Positions 1 through 5,058 of a stretch of DNA of 5,058 bases are shown here, in pieces. A program made the position numbers and the translations under genes. Position 1 is the stretch's first letter; each line of letters opens with the position of its first letter. The stretch spans positions 1-5,058 of the forward strand of contig NZ_JAWDXO010000069.1 in NCBI RefSeq assembly GCF_032477075.1, given 5' to 3'. Source of the stretch: Fusobacterium sp. GTDB taxonomy: Bacteria; Fusobacteriota; Fusobacteriia; Fusobacteriales; Fusobacteriaceae. Under the pieces are notes generated by a model. It was not told the origin of the DNA and made no database searches. It saw only the letters and a list, made by a program, of their open reading frames with translations.

Positions 1-56
1 ATACTACAAAATCAGGAAATTCTTTCAATACTGTTGTCATAAGTTTTCTAGTATGT
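1..56. repeat. Terminal direct repeat, left copy
   Basis: Identical over all 56 bases to 5003-5058. It lies inside the aldolase coding sequence (codons 170-189). This is either the overlap of a circularly closed contig or an identical segment of two aldolase copies. Confidence 0.95.
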
Positions 57-565
57 CCCATTTCACTTACAGTATCTTTGAATCCTACTATGTTTTTATA
101 TTTTCGAAGAAGATTTAATGTTACTTCTGGAGTTAAATCATGTCCTGTTCTATCTGGGAAATTATATAAATAGATGTCTCCTTTTACAGCTCCTGCTACT
201 TTATCATAGAAAAATTCTACACTTTCATCAGAAAGAGCAAAATAGTATGGACTTATTATCATTACAGCATCTGCTCCTGTTTCTAGCGCAAAATTTGAAA
301 GTTCAACTGTATCTTCTACTGTCATACAGCTAGTTCCTATATATACCTTTATTCTTTTATTTACATATCCAACTACCAGTTTAATAAGTTCTTTTTTCTG
401 TTCAGTAGTCATAGAGAAGAATTCTCCTGTACTTCCCATAATTACAAGTCCGTCTACTCCGCCTTTAATAAGATGATCCCATACATTTTTATTAGCCTGA
501 ACATCCAGATTTCCGTTTGCATCAAATGCTGTTACTACTGGAGTCAGAAAATTTGCTTTTTTCAT
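1..565 (-). CDS. YagE/YjhH-like 2-keto-3-deoxy sugar acid aldolase (DHDPS/NAL family), N-terminal part cut by the window edge
   Basis: This is the first 188 codons of a class I aldolase of the dihydrodipicolinate synthase/N-acetylneuraminate lyase family. Family members cleave or form a bond to pyruvate through a lysine Schiff base. Visible landmarks are GSTGE at residues 44-48 (carboxylate-binding loop), YNFPDRTG at 134-141 with the catalytic tyrosine Y134, and GFKDT at 161-165 with Schiff-base lysine K163. The stretch YNFPxxTGxDLTP closely resembles E. coli YagE as I recall it, which acts on 2-keto-3-deoxy acids, so an aldolase is favoured over true DapA. The ATG at 565-563 is supported by AAGGAG at 573-578, 7 nt upstream. 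It starts 32 bp after the FAH gene stops and is the last gene of the operon. The frame runs off the window at base 1 and continues in the 4671-5058 piece if the ends are joined, giving 298 aa. The precise substrate is unknown; a dehydratase of the same family is the main alternative. Confidence 0.9.
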   Translation of the reverse strand, partial: MKKANFLTPVVTAFDANGNLDVQANKNVWDHLIKGGVDGLVIMGSTGEFFSMTTEQKKELIKLVVGYVNKRIKVYIGTSCMTVEDTVELSNFALETGADAVMIISPYYFALSDESVEFFYDKVAGAVKGDIYLYNFPDRTGHDLTPEVTLNLLRKYKNIVGFKDTVSEMGHTRKLMTTVLKEFPDFVV

Positions 566-597
566 AATTATTCTCCTTTTATATATTTTAAATAGTT

Positions 598-1488
598 TTA
601 TCCTATAATGTTGATAAGTTTTCCTATCTCTGGAATTTCACAAGTTACTATATCTCCCTTTTTCATAAATCCTTGAGGTTTCATTCCCATTCCTACTCCA
701 GATGGTGTTCCAGTTATTATTATATCTCCAGGTTCAAGAGTTATTCCTTCTGATATTTCAGATATTATTTGAGGAATATCAGCTAAAAATAATTTTGTAT
801 TTGAAGACTGTCTTAATTCATTATTAACATAACTTTTTACACCTACTTCTACTGGAAATGGAAGAGCTGTTTTATGCAGTATACTTGGTCCCATAGATGA
901 ATAAGTGTCCAGACTTTTCCCCCTATACCATTGAAGATGAGATTGCTGCAACACTCTAGCAGATATATCATTGAATATTGAATATCCAAAAATATATTTT
1001 TCAACGTCTTCTCTGGCTATGTCTGTTCCTCTTTTTCCTATAATAACTGCCAATTCTACTTCATAATCTAGATGTGTATCCAAATCCATTCTGCTCTTTA
1101 CAACATCTCCTGTACCTATTATTTCAGAAGCTCTTTTTGAAAAATATACAGTTTTTGTTGGTTCAGTAAAATCATCCTTAAAACTTTCTTTTGTTTCTTC
1201 TAAATGATCTTTATAATTCACTCCTACACATATAATATCGTGAATAGGCCTTTTAATTGGTGAGCATATTTTTACTCTTGAAGCATCATACTGAACACAC
1301 TCAGAAATCTTTCCCCAAAAAGTTTTCTGAAGTTGTTCTATTTCCTCTTCAGTTATATTTTCTATAAGGTCAATCATTGAAGAAAATTCTCTGCCTAATA
1401 CAGAAGATATTTCTATGAGCTTTGATTCATCCTTATTAAAAATACCTAATTTTTCATTTTTTTCATTCTTAAATCTTACAAACTTCAT
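598..1488 (-). CDS. Fumarylacetoacetate hydrolase (FAH) family protein, probable 2-keto acid hydrolase/dehydratase
   Basis: A complete 296-aa protein with an N-terminal region (about 1-80) and the FAH catalytic fold (about 85-296). Visible residues are CVGVNYKDHLEE at 87-98, where H95 and E98 match the His/Glu catalytic pair of FAHD1-type enzymes. The metal ligands are E143 and E145 in DYEVE and D174 in FNDISAR, followed by GKSLD at 190-194 and ITGTPSGVG at 258-266. Family members are Mg/Mn-dependent and hydrolyse, decarboxylate or dehydrate small 2-keto acids: acylpyruvases, oxaloacetate decarboxylase, 2-keto-3-deoxy-D-arabinonate dehydratase and 2,4-diketo-3-deoxyrhamnonate hydrolase. Its place between a UxaA-type dehydratase and a 2-keto-3-deoxy acid aldolase favours a keto sugar acid as substrate (inference). 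The ATG at 1488 has AAGGTG at 1494-1499, 5 nt upstream. The 95-bp gap before it holds a strong hairpin, so its expression may be set apart from the upstream genes. Confidence 0.9.
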   Translation of the reverse strand: MKFVRFKNEKNEKLGIFNKDESKLIEISSVLGREFSSMIDLIENITEEEIEQLQKTFWGKISECVQYDASRVKICSPIKRPIHDIICVGVNYKDHLEETKESFKDDFTEPTKTVYFSKRASEIIGTGDVVKSRMDLDTHLDYEVELAVIIGKRGTDIAREDVEKYIFGYSIFNDISARVLQQSHLQWYRGKSLDTYSSMGPSILHKTALPFPVEVGVKSYVNNELRQSSNTKLFLADIPQIISEISEGITLEPGDIIITGTPSGVGMGMKPQGFMKKGDIVTCEIPEIGKLINIIG

Positions 1489-1526
1489 TCTATCACCTTC
1501 TGAAATCTAGACTTGTATAAAATCAG

Positions 1527-1557
1527 TAAGCAGAGAAAACAGTTTTTTCTCTGCTTA
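1527..1557 (-). terminator. Intercistronic hairpin between uxaA and the FAH gene (partial terminator or processing site)
   Basis: A perfect 13-bp inverted repeat (arms 1527-1539 and 1545-1557, loop 1540-1544) lies in the gap between the large dehydratase subunit and the FAH gene. The RNA stem begins UAAGCAGAGAAAA. On the minus strand it is followed by CTGATTTTAT, only a short and slightly displaced U-run, so full termination looks unlikely. Attenuation, or protection of the upstream mRNA 3' end that lowers expression of the two downstream genes, is more likely. The structure is seen directly; its role is inferred. Confidence 0.6.
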
Positions 1558-1583
1558 GTAAAACTTATCTTTATATCTTTATT

Positions 1584-2744
1584 TTACACATAGTTGCATA
1601 GTCTTGCAATAGCCATTTCTGTATATCCTAAAGTTTCTGCTTTAGTTTGTTTTCCATTGGCTACTTCTATTAATTCTTGTAAAAATTCCTCTCCTAGTTC
1701 TTTAAGTGTTTGTGGTCCATATATAACTGGGCTTGCATCTATATCTATATTATCTGACATATTTGCAAATGTTATTTTATTTCCAGTGATTTTGATTACT
1801 GGTGAAATAGGATTTCCTGTAGGAGTTCCTCTTCCTGTAGAGAATACAATAATTTGAGCCCCTCCTGCTACCATTCCTGCTACTGATGAAGGGTCATTTC
1901 CTGGAGTGTCCATTATTACAAGACCTTTTTCTTCTACTTGCTTTCCATAGTCGTATACTGCTGTAACTTCTGTATGTCCACCTTTATGAATACAACCTAA
2001 AGATTTCTCTTCAAGAGTAGTAATTCCACCAGCTATATTTCCTGGTGACGGATTTCCTTCTCTTACCTCTTCTCCAACTAATTGAAGAGCTTTTTCATAT
2101 CTATGTACAATTTCATATATTCTCTCTTTTATTTCAGGAGTTTTAGCACGACTTGCAAGTATATGTTCTGCTCCTATGAATTCTGTAGTTTCAGAAAGAA
2201 TTGATGTTGCTCCTAATGCTACTAAACGATCACTTAGTTCTCCAATAAGAACATTTGATGCAAGCCCACTTGTTGGGTCTGATCCTCCACACTCAGTTCC
2301 TACTATCAATTCAGATATTGGAAATTCTTCTCTTTGAAGTCTTGAAGCTTCTTGAGCCATTTTTCTTCCTGCACGAACAGCTCTTTCTATTGTTGTTATC
2401 GTTCCTCCATTTTCTTGAATAATAAATGTTTCCATTGGTTTATTAGTTCTTTCTCTTATAGCATCCACAACTAAATCCATTTGACAGTTTTCACATCCAA
2501 GAGATACAACAATTATTCCATATACATTAGGATTAGCTGCCATTCCAGCCATAACATCCATAGTAAGCTGCTGGTCTCCAGCTACTTGTGAACATCCATT
2601 TTGATTATTAAATGTTACTGCCCCTTCTATTTGAGAAGCTATTATTCTAGTAGTATCTGATGCACAAACACTTGCAGGCAGAATAAATATCTTATTTCTT
2701 ACTCCTACTCTTCCATCTGGTCTTCTATATCCTAAAAAATTCAT
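1584..2744 (-). CDS. uxaA: Altronate dehydratase (UxaA) family, large catalytic subunit
   Basis: A 386-aa protein covering the second and C-terminal UxaA/GarD domains, without the N-terminal SAF domain, which is encoded by the next upstream gene. Family enzymes are metal-dependent and remove water from sugar acids to give 2-keto-3-deoxy acids (altronate to 2-keto-3-deoxygluconate in E. coli). It opens with LGYRRPDGRVGVRN at 4-17. Conserved cysteine motifs follow: NGCSQ (C51), LGCENCQ (C84, C87) and GTECGGSD (C152). Then come SETTEFIGAEH at 184-194 and FSTGRGTPTGNPISP at 301-315. The ATG at 2744 has a GGAGGG site at 2753-2758, 8 nt upstream. The gap to the small subunit gene is 20 bp. Subunits of 92 and 386 aa sum to 478, close to the roughly 495 aa of fused E. 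coli UxaA. The substrate is not proven: altronate, galactarate or another aldonate, or (2R)-sulfolactate as in the related SuyAB. The transporter and aldolase nearby favour a sugar acid. Confidence 0.88.
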   Translation of the reverse strand: MNFLGYRRPDGRVGVRNKIFILPASVCASDTTRIIASQIEGAVTFNNQNGCSQVAGDQQLTMDVMAGMAANPNVYGIIVVSLGCENCQMDLVVDAIRERTNKPMETFIIQENGGTITTIERAVRAGRKMAQEASRLQREEFPISELIVGTECGGSDPTSGLASNVLIGELSDRLVALGATSILSETTEFIGAEHILASRAKTPEIKERIYEIVHRYEKALQLVGEEVREGNPSPGNIAGGITTLEEKSLGCIHKGGHTEVTAVYDYGKQVEEKGLVIMDTPGNDPSSVAGMVAGGAQIIVFSTGRGTPTGNPISPVIKITGNKITFANMSDNIDIDASPVIYGPQTLKELGEEFLQELIEVANGKQTKAETLGYTEMAIARLCNYV

Positions 2745-2764
2745 ATTACATTCCCTCCCCTATC

Positions 2765-3043
2765 TTATAAGTTCTCTCTGTGACTTTCTACATTATGAGT
2801 ATGTACATGTGCCCCTGCTTTTATATCCTGAGCTGCTACTCCTATATGTTCTCCATATTTAACTACTGGCTCTCCTTTTGCTATATCTCTAGTAGCAAAT
2901 TTATGATATATTTGAATATCTCCAAGAGCAGCAAGCGTAATAACTTTATCTCCTGCTTTGTAGTTTATTTCTATTCCTTTAGCAACTTGTTCAATGGCTA
3001 CTGCTACATTGTCTTTCACATCAATTATTAAAGCATTGATCAT
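2765..3043 (-). CDS. UxaA-family dehydratase small subunit (SAF domain)
   Basis: A 92-aa protein equivalent to the N-terminal SAF domain of fused UxaA/GarD dehydratases. Seen in the sequence are an early ALIIDVKDNVAVAIE strand, IYHKFATRDIAKGEPVVKYGEHIG at about 45-68, and the family signature GAHVHTHN at 77-84 with H81 and H83. In fused enzymes this domain packs against the catalytic part and completes the active site, so it should act as a complex with the product of the next gene. The ATG at 3043 is preceded by AAGGAGG at 3050-3056, 6 nt upstream. Spacing is 46 bp from the permease gene and 20 bp to the large subunit gene, which points to co-transcription and stoichiometric production. SuyA of sulfolactate sulfo-lyase has the same size and fold and cannot be excluded from sequence alone. 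Confidence 0.88.
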   Translation of the reverse strand: MINALIIDVKDNVAVAIEQVAKGIEINYKAGDKVITLAALGDIQIYHKFATRDIAKGEPVVKYGEHIGVAAQDIKAGAHVHTHNVESHRENL

Positions 3044-3089
3044 AACATTCCTCCTTAAAGATTTTAGTATTTCTGTATTTTAAAAATTT

Positions 3090-4067
3090 TTATTTTACTG
3101 ATTCTAATTTTGCAGCTTCTAAAGCTTCTGATTGTGGACATCCATATTTTTTTGCCCACCAGTTAGTCATCAATGGAACTAAGATAGCTGTAACTACTAC
3201 TGATGCTGCTACCTGAGTAGTTGCTTCTCCTACATATGGAGCCCAAGCTGGGTCAATAAGTCCTACTGCTGCTGGTACTGCAACTGCATTTCCTGCTGTA
3301 GTCGCAACTGCCCATCCTGCATATCCAGGTCTTCTTCCTATGATTTTATCACAGAAAACTATGAAAGATCCTCCCACAAACACTGTTATAAGTCCTAAAA
3401 TAATTCCTGGAACTCCACCTTTTACCACATTGCTTAAATTAATTCCTGCTCCAAGAGTAAGTCCAACAAATGGAATTAAAATATTTCCAGCTGGTTCTAG
3501 AAAAGTTTGCATTTCTTTATCAAGATTTCCAATAATCATACCAACTATGATAGGTATAACTGTTGCTACAAGTGCCATAAATGGAACATTTGCAAGTCCA
3601 GAAGCACCAAGAGCTATAAGTGTAAAAAGTGGTCCATCATTAAGAGCTAAAAGAGCCATAGCAGCACAGTCAGTAGTATCTCCATAAGTTTTCATAAGAG
3701 CCAGATACACACTTCCATTACTGTTAGTTACTGCACTGATAATTGCTAATGTTGTAAGTCCACATATTCCAGCAAAACCAAATATCTTTCCAATAACTAT
3801 TCCAATAGTTGCCCCAATTATAAATTTAGAAATAAGAAGAATGCCTCCACGTTTTACTACTTTAGGCATATCTCTCAATTGCAAAGTAGTTCCAAGACAA
3901 AATAACTGTATCCCCATTGCTGTTGCTGCCCCTGCACTAGAAAATGTTGCTGTCGTAAATGACCCTATTTTTAATGCAGCTGGGAAAAAAGTATTCATAA
4001 AAGCCCCTATAAGTAAAGGAACAATCATCATACCAGCAGGCACTCTTTTTAAAAATCTCATAATCAT
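3090..4067 (-). CDS. kdgT: 2-keto-3-deoxygluconate permease (KdgT family)
   Basis: A 325-aa inner-membrane protein, almost the same length as E. coli KdgT (about 327 aa), which imports 2-keto-3-deoxygluconate with protons. About ten hydrophobic segments can be placed at roughly 11-29, 44-62, 74-96, 98-115, 133-155, 158-180, 195-212, 217-238, 248-270 and 281-303. Family-like stretches are RVPAGMMIVPLLIGA at 8-22, NSNGS at 115-119, NDGPLFTLIALG at 143-154, GNLDKEM at 180-186 and TTAGNAVAVPAAVG at 256-269. The tail after 303 is charged and cytoplasmic. The start at 4067 is chosen because AGGAGG (4077-4082) lies 9 nt upstream; the in-frame ATG at 4061 would be 15 nt away. It is the first gene of the operon, behind the promoter and operators at 4103-4213. 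Imported keto acid could go straight to the aldolase. Transport of a related keto-deoxy acid or aldonate is possible. Confidence 0.92.
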   Translation of the reverse strand: MIMRFLKRVPAGMMIVPLLIGAFMNTFFPAALKIGSFTTATFSSAGAATAMGIQLFCLGTTLQLRDMPKVVKRGGILLISKFIIGATIGIVIGKIFGFAGICGLTTLAIISAVTNSNGSVYLALMKTYGDTTDCAAMALLALNDGPLFTLIALGASGLANVPFMALVATVIPIIVGMIIGNLDKEMQTFLEPAGNILIPFVGLTLGAGINLSNVVKGGVPGIILGLITVFVGGSFIVFCDKIIGRRPGYAGWAVATTAGNAVAVPAAVGLIDPAWAPYVGEATTQVAASVVVTAILVPLMTNWWAKKYGCPQSEALEAAKLESVK

Positions 4068-4076
4068 AATCTTTTT

Positions 4077-4082
4077 CCTCCT
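4077..4082 (-). promoter_or_regulatory. Ribosome binding site of kdgT (AGGAGG)
   Basis: A consensus AGGAGG on the minus strand with a 9-nt spacer to the ATG at 4067. It decides the start over the second in-frame ATG two codons later. Confidence 0.85.
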
Positions 4083-4102
4083 GACATTTTAGTTTTTGCT
4101 CT

Positions 4103-4122
4103 ATTTGGTGGTCTACCAATTT
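4103..4122 (-). promoter_or_regulatory. Possible UxuR/GntR-type operator in the kdgT leader
   Basis: The minus strand reads AAATTGGTAGACCACCAAAT. It contains TGGT-AG-ACCA (4109-4118) and a second-register dyad TTGGT/ACCAA (4105-4109 and 4115-4119). From memory, the E. coli UxuR/ExuR operator is AAATTGGTATACCAATTT; the left half here matches it and the right half only partly. The site lies between the predicted transcription start and the ribosome binding site, a usual place for a repressor. The match is incomplete and no regulator gene is in the window. Confidence 0.4.
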
Positions 4123-4138
4123 TGCTTTTTCAATTATT

Positions 4139-4171
4139 TTCGTATATACAAACTATGTTTTTATATACGAA
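4139..4171. promoter_or_regulatory. 33-bp operator-like palindrome just downstream of the promoter
   Basis: Arms TTCGTATATA (4139-4148) and TATATACGAA (4162-4171) are perfect inverted repeats. The symmetry continues inward about base 4155, with a single mismatched pair (4149/4161) before the centre. Each half also carries GTATATA, a self-symmetric core resembling the GT...AC cores of GntR/FadR-type operators. A third, degenerate copy (TTTGTATATA, 4198-4207) lies between the -35 and -10 boxes. The position, from about +7 to +40, is typical of a repressor site. The palindrome is seen directly; the binding protein is unknown. Confidence 0.6.
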
Positions 4172-4184
4172 TCATTATAAAACA

Positions 4185-4213
4185 ATAATAGCATCCTTTT
4201 GTATATAAGTCAA
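4185..4213 (-). promoter_or_regulatory. Sigma-70-type promoter of the operon
   Basis: On the minus strand, TTGACT (4213-4208) and TATTAT (4190-4185) are separated by exactly 17 bp (4207-4191). This predicts transcription starting near 4178 and an untranslated leader of about 110 nt before kdgT. A near-copy of the operator half-site falls inside the spacer, so repression by promoter occlusion is plausible. A TATAAT at 4179-4174 lacks a matching -35 box and is less likely. Confidence 0.7.
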
Positions 4214-4590
4214 TATGTTCTATTAAAAAAATGTTTTTATTATTTCAAATCATTATTTTAAAAGTATTTCATAAATTTTTTTGATAATTTGTAATAAATT
4301 TACTATTTTTAGAAATTTTAATAGCAGACACTTATTCCAAAGAATTTAAAGAAAAATTTTAAAATCTCTTATATCTATAAATATTAACTTATAATATTTT
4401 GTAAAAATTTTATAAGTTTATAAAAAATCTAAAAGTCTGAAAACAAAAATAAAATTCAAAGTACATTTTAGAGAAATAAAAACTTTAGATAATAGTTTAC
4501 TAAAAAATTTAATCATAAAACCTAAAATATTTTATGAGAAAAAATATGGAATAATAAAAAAGTTAAAATCAACAATAAAGATAAAATTAA
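4214..4590. other. AT-rich non-coding region between operon terminator and promoter
   Basis: About 380 bp with very few G or C bases and no credible reading frame on either strand. It holds an AT-only dyad at 4386-4418 and a weaker repeat at 4513-4520/4530-4537 (TCATAAAA and its complement). I see no tRNA, no GC-rich structured RNA, no iterons and no insertion sequence ends. It may serve as an upstream A-tract region for the promoter or hold distant regulator sites. Confidence 0.6.
4386..4418. repeat. AT-rich inverted repeat in the intergenic region
   Basis: Arms AACTTATAA (4386-4394) and TTATAAGTT (4410-4418) are perfect complements. After one mismatch the pairing continues for 5 more bases to a 3-base loop (GTA). 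The stem has only one G-C pair and no convincing U-tract on the minus strand, so it is not a terminator. It may be a regulator site or a by-product of base composition. Confidence 0.35.
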
Positions 4591-4627
4591 AAGGATTAAC
4601 TTCTGTATAATACAAAAATCAATCCTT
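4591..4627 (-). terminator. Intrinsic terminator of the operon, after the aldolase gene
   Basis: The minus-strand RNA can fold into a 17-bp hairpin. The outer stem is AAGGATT/AATCCTT (4627-4621 with 4597-4591), the inner stem of 10 pairs includes three G-U wobbles, and the loop is 3 nt. It is followed by TTAATTTTAT, a U-rich tail. The wobbles pair only in the minus-strand transcript (they become A-C mismatches on the plus strand), which fixes the direction. It begins 43 nt after the aldolase stop codon at 4671. Confidence 0.75.
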
Positions 4628-4670
4628 ATTAATCAATATCTAAAATATATTACATAAAGAAGTTTTCTAT

Positions 4671-5058
4671 TTATAAAAGTCCAACCTCTTTCATTACTGC
4701 TTTTATTTGTTTTGTTTGTTCTTCAGTTGCCCGTAAGAAAGGCTTTGTACAGTAATCCTGCATTTCTATTCCATGAATCATCATAGCCTTTTTCATAATA
4801 GGAATAAATGGTGTCCCTATTGAATAAAGATCCATCATCTTATCTACTATTTTTTGGATTCTAGCAACCTCATCCATATTTTTTGCATTTACAGCTTTTA
4901 CCCAATCAGCAAAAAGTTCTGGACATAAATTTGATAATCCTCCTATACACCCTCTTCCACCACATAAAATATTATGAACAAAATTTTCATCAAATCCTGA
5001 TAATACTACAAAATCAGGAAATTCTTTCAATACTGTTGTCATAAGTTTTCTAGTATGT
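4671..5058 (-). CDS. YagE/YjhH-like 2-keto-3-deoxy sugar acid aldolase, C-terminal part cut by the window edge
   Basis: An open frame enters from the window end and stops with TAA at 4673-4671. Residues in this piece correspond to 171-298 of the aldolase begun at 565. The 56-bp overlap with the window start encodes the same residues in the same frame. After the overlap the protein reads VLSGFDENFVHNILCGGRGCIGG, the usual seventh-strand region of the family, then SIGTPFIPIMKKAMMIHG and ends in KEVGLL. This C-terminal helical half resembles E. coli YagE as I recall it (GYDDHLFN, DTPFVNVIKEA). The internal ATG at 5042 is not a real start, since it lies mid-domain and lacks the catalytic lysine. 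A terminator follows 43 nt later. If the window ends are not physically joined, this is a second, partly seen paralogue lying upstream of the kdgT promoter. Confidence 0.9.
   Translation of the reverse strand, partial: HTRKLMTTVLKEFPDFVVLSGFDENFVHNILCGGRGCIGGLSNLCPELFADWVKAVNAKNMDEVARIQKIVDKMMDLYSIGTPFIPIMKKAMMIHGIEMQDYCTKPFLRATEEQTKQIKAVMKEVGLL
5003..5058. repeat. Terminal direct repeat, right copy
   Basis: Identical to 1-56 in the same orientation and the same reading frame. Removing one copy gives a 5,002-bp unit. Confidence 0.95.

Noticed and set aside
118..333. Plus-strand open frame of 71 codons rich in leucine
   Set aside because: It lies wholly antisense to the conserved aldolase coding sequence and its composition reflects the reverse of that gene; no ribosome binding site or family resemblance.
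2744..2765. Sulfolactate sulfo-lyase (SuyAB) as the first choice for the split dehydratase
   Set aside because: Size and split match, but the neighbouring KdgT permease and 2-keto-3-deoxy acid aldolase make a sugar acid dehydratase more likely; kept only as an alternative.
3340..3687. Plus-strand open frame of 115 codons
   Set aside because: Antisense to the kdgT membrane segments, with no recognisable protein features. The same reasoning removes the plus-strand frames at 1594-1857, 2780-3031 and 3841-4092.
3937..4119. Minus-strand open frame of 60 codons overlapping the start of kdgT
   Set aside because: It is out of frame with kdgT, would begin in the leader inside the operator-like dyad, and encodes no recognisable domain.
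4174..4179. TATAAT as the -10 box
   Set aside because: The hexamer 17 bp upstream is ACAAAA, a poor -35 box, whereas TTGACT with 17-bp spacing to TATTAT is much better.
4671..5042. Independent 123-aa protein starting at the ATG at 5042
   Set aside because: The frame is open upstream to the window end and continues the aldolase; the ATG is internal methionine 176.
1..5058. Small plasmid or phage genome, suggested by the closed ends
   Set aside because: No replication initiator, iterons, relaxase, recombinase, toxin-antitoxin or phage gene is present; all coding capacity is metabolic.

Overview
The window is low-GC DNA in which every convincing gene lies on the minus strand and forms one catabolic operon. 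Codons end mostly in A or T, arginine is usually AGA, AGGAGG-type ribosome binding sites precede the genes, and the intergenic DNA is extremely AT-rich. This suggests a fermentative low-GC anaerobe, most likely Fusobacteriota with Clostridia as an alternative. The assignment rests on composition and protein style only.

In transcription order (high to low coordinates) the layout is as follows. A promoter with operator-like palindromes lies at about 4103-4213. It is followed by a KdgT-family 2-keto-3-deoxygluconate permease (4067-3090), a small SAF-domain subunit (3043-2765) and a large catalytic subunit (2744-1584) of a split altronate dehydratase (UxaA) family enzyme. A 13-bp intercistronic hairpin (1557-1527) comes next, then a fumarylacetoacetate hydrolase (FAH) family protein (1488-598) and a dihydrodipicolinate synthase/N-acetylneuraminate lyase family aldolase most like YagE/YjhH (565 down to 1). 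The rest of the aldolase gene is at the other end of the window (5058-4671), followed by an intrinsic terminator (4627-4591) and about 380 bp of AT-rich non-coding DNA leading back to the promoter.

The first 56 bases (1-56) and the last 56 bases (5003-5058) are identical. If they are joined, the window closes into a 5,002-bp circle holding exactly one complete operon, with an uninterrupted 298-codon aldolase gene across the joint. There are no replication, mobilisation, recombinase or transposase genes, so a plasmid is unlikely. A tandemly repeated operon, or an assembly loop between near-identical aldolase paralogues, is more plausible. The sequence alone cannot decide between these.

Inferred pathway: a sugar acid is dehydrated by the split UxaA enzyme to a 2-keto-3-deoxy acid, or that acid is imported directly by the permease. 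The aldolase then cleaves it to pyruvate plus an aldehyde. The FAH protein provides a second activity on the same or a related 2-keto acid. No kinase, oxidoreductase or regulator is encoded here, so the pathway is non-phosphorylative as seen in this window and its exact substrate is not determined.
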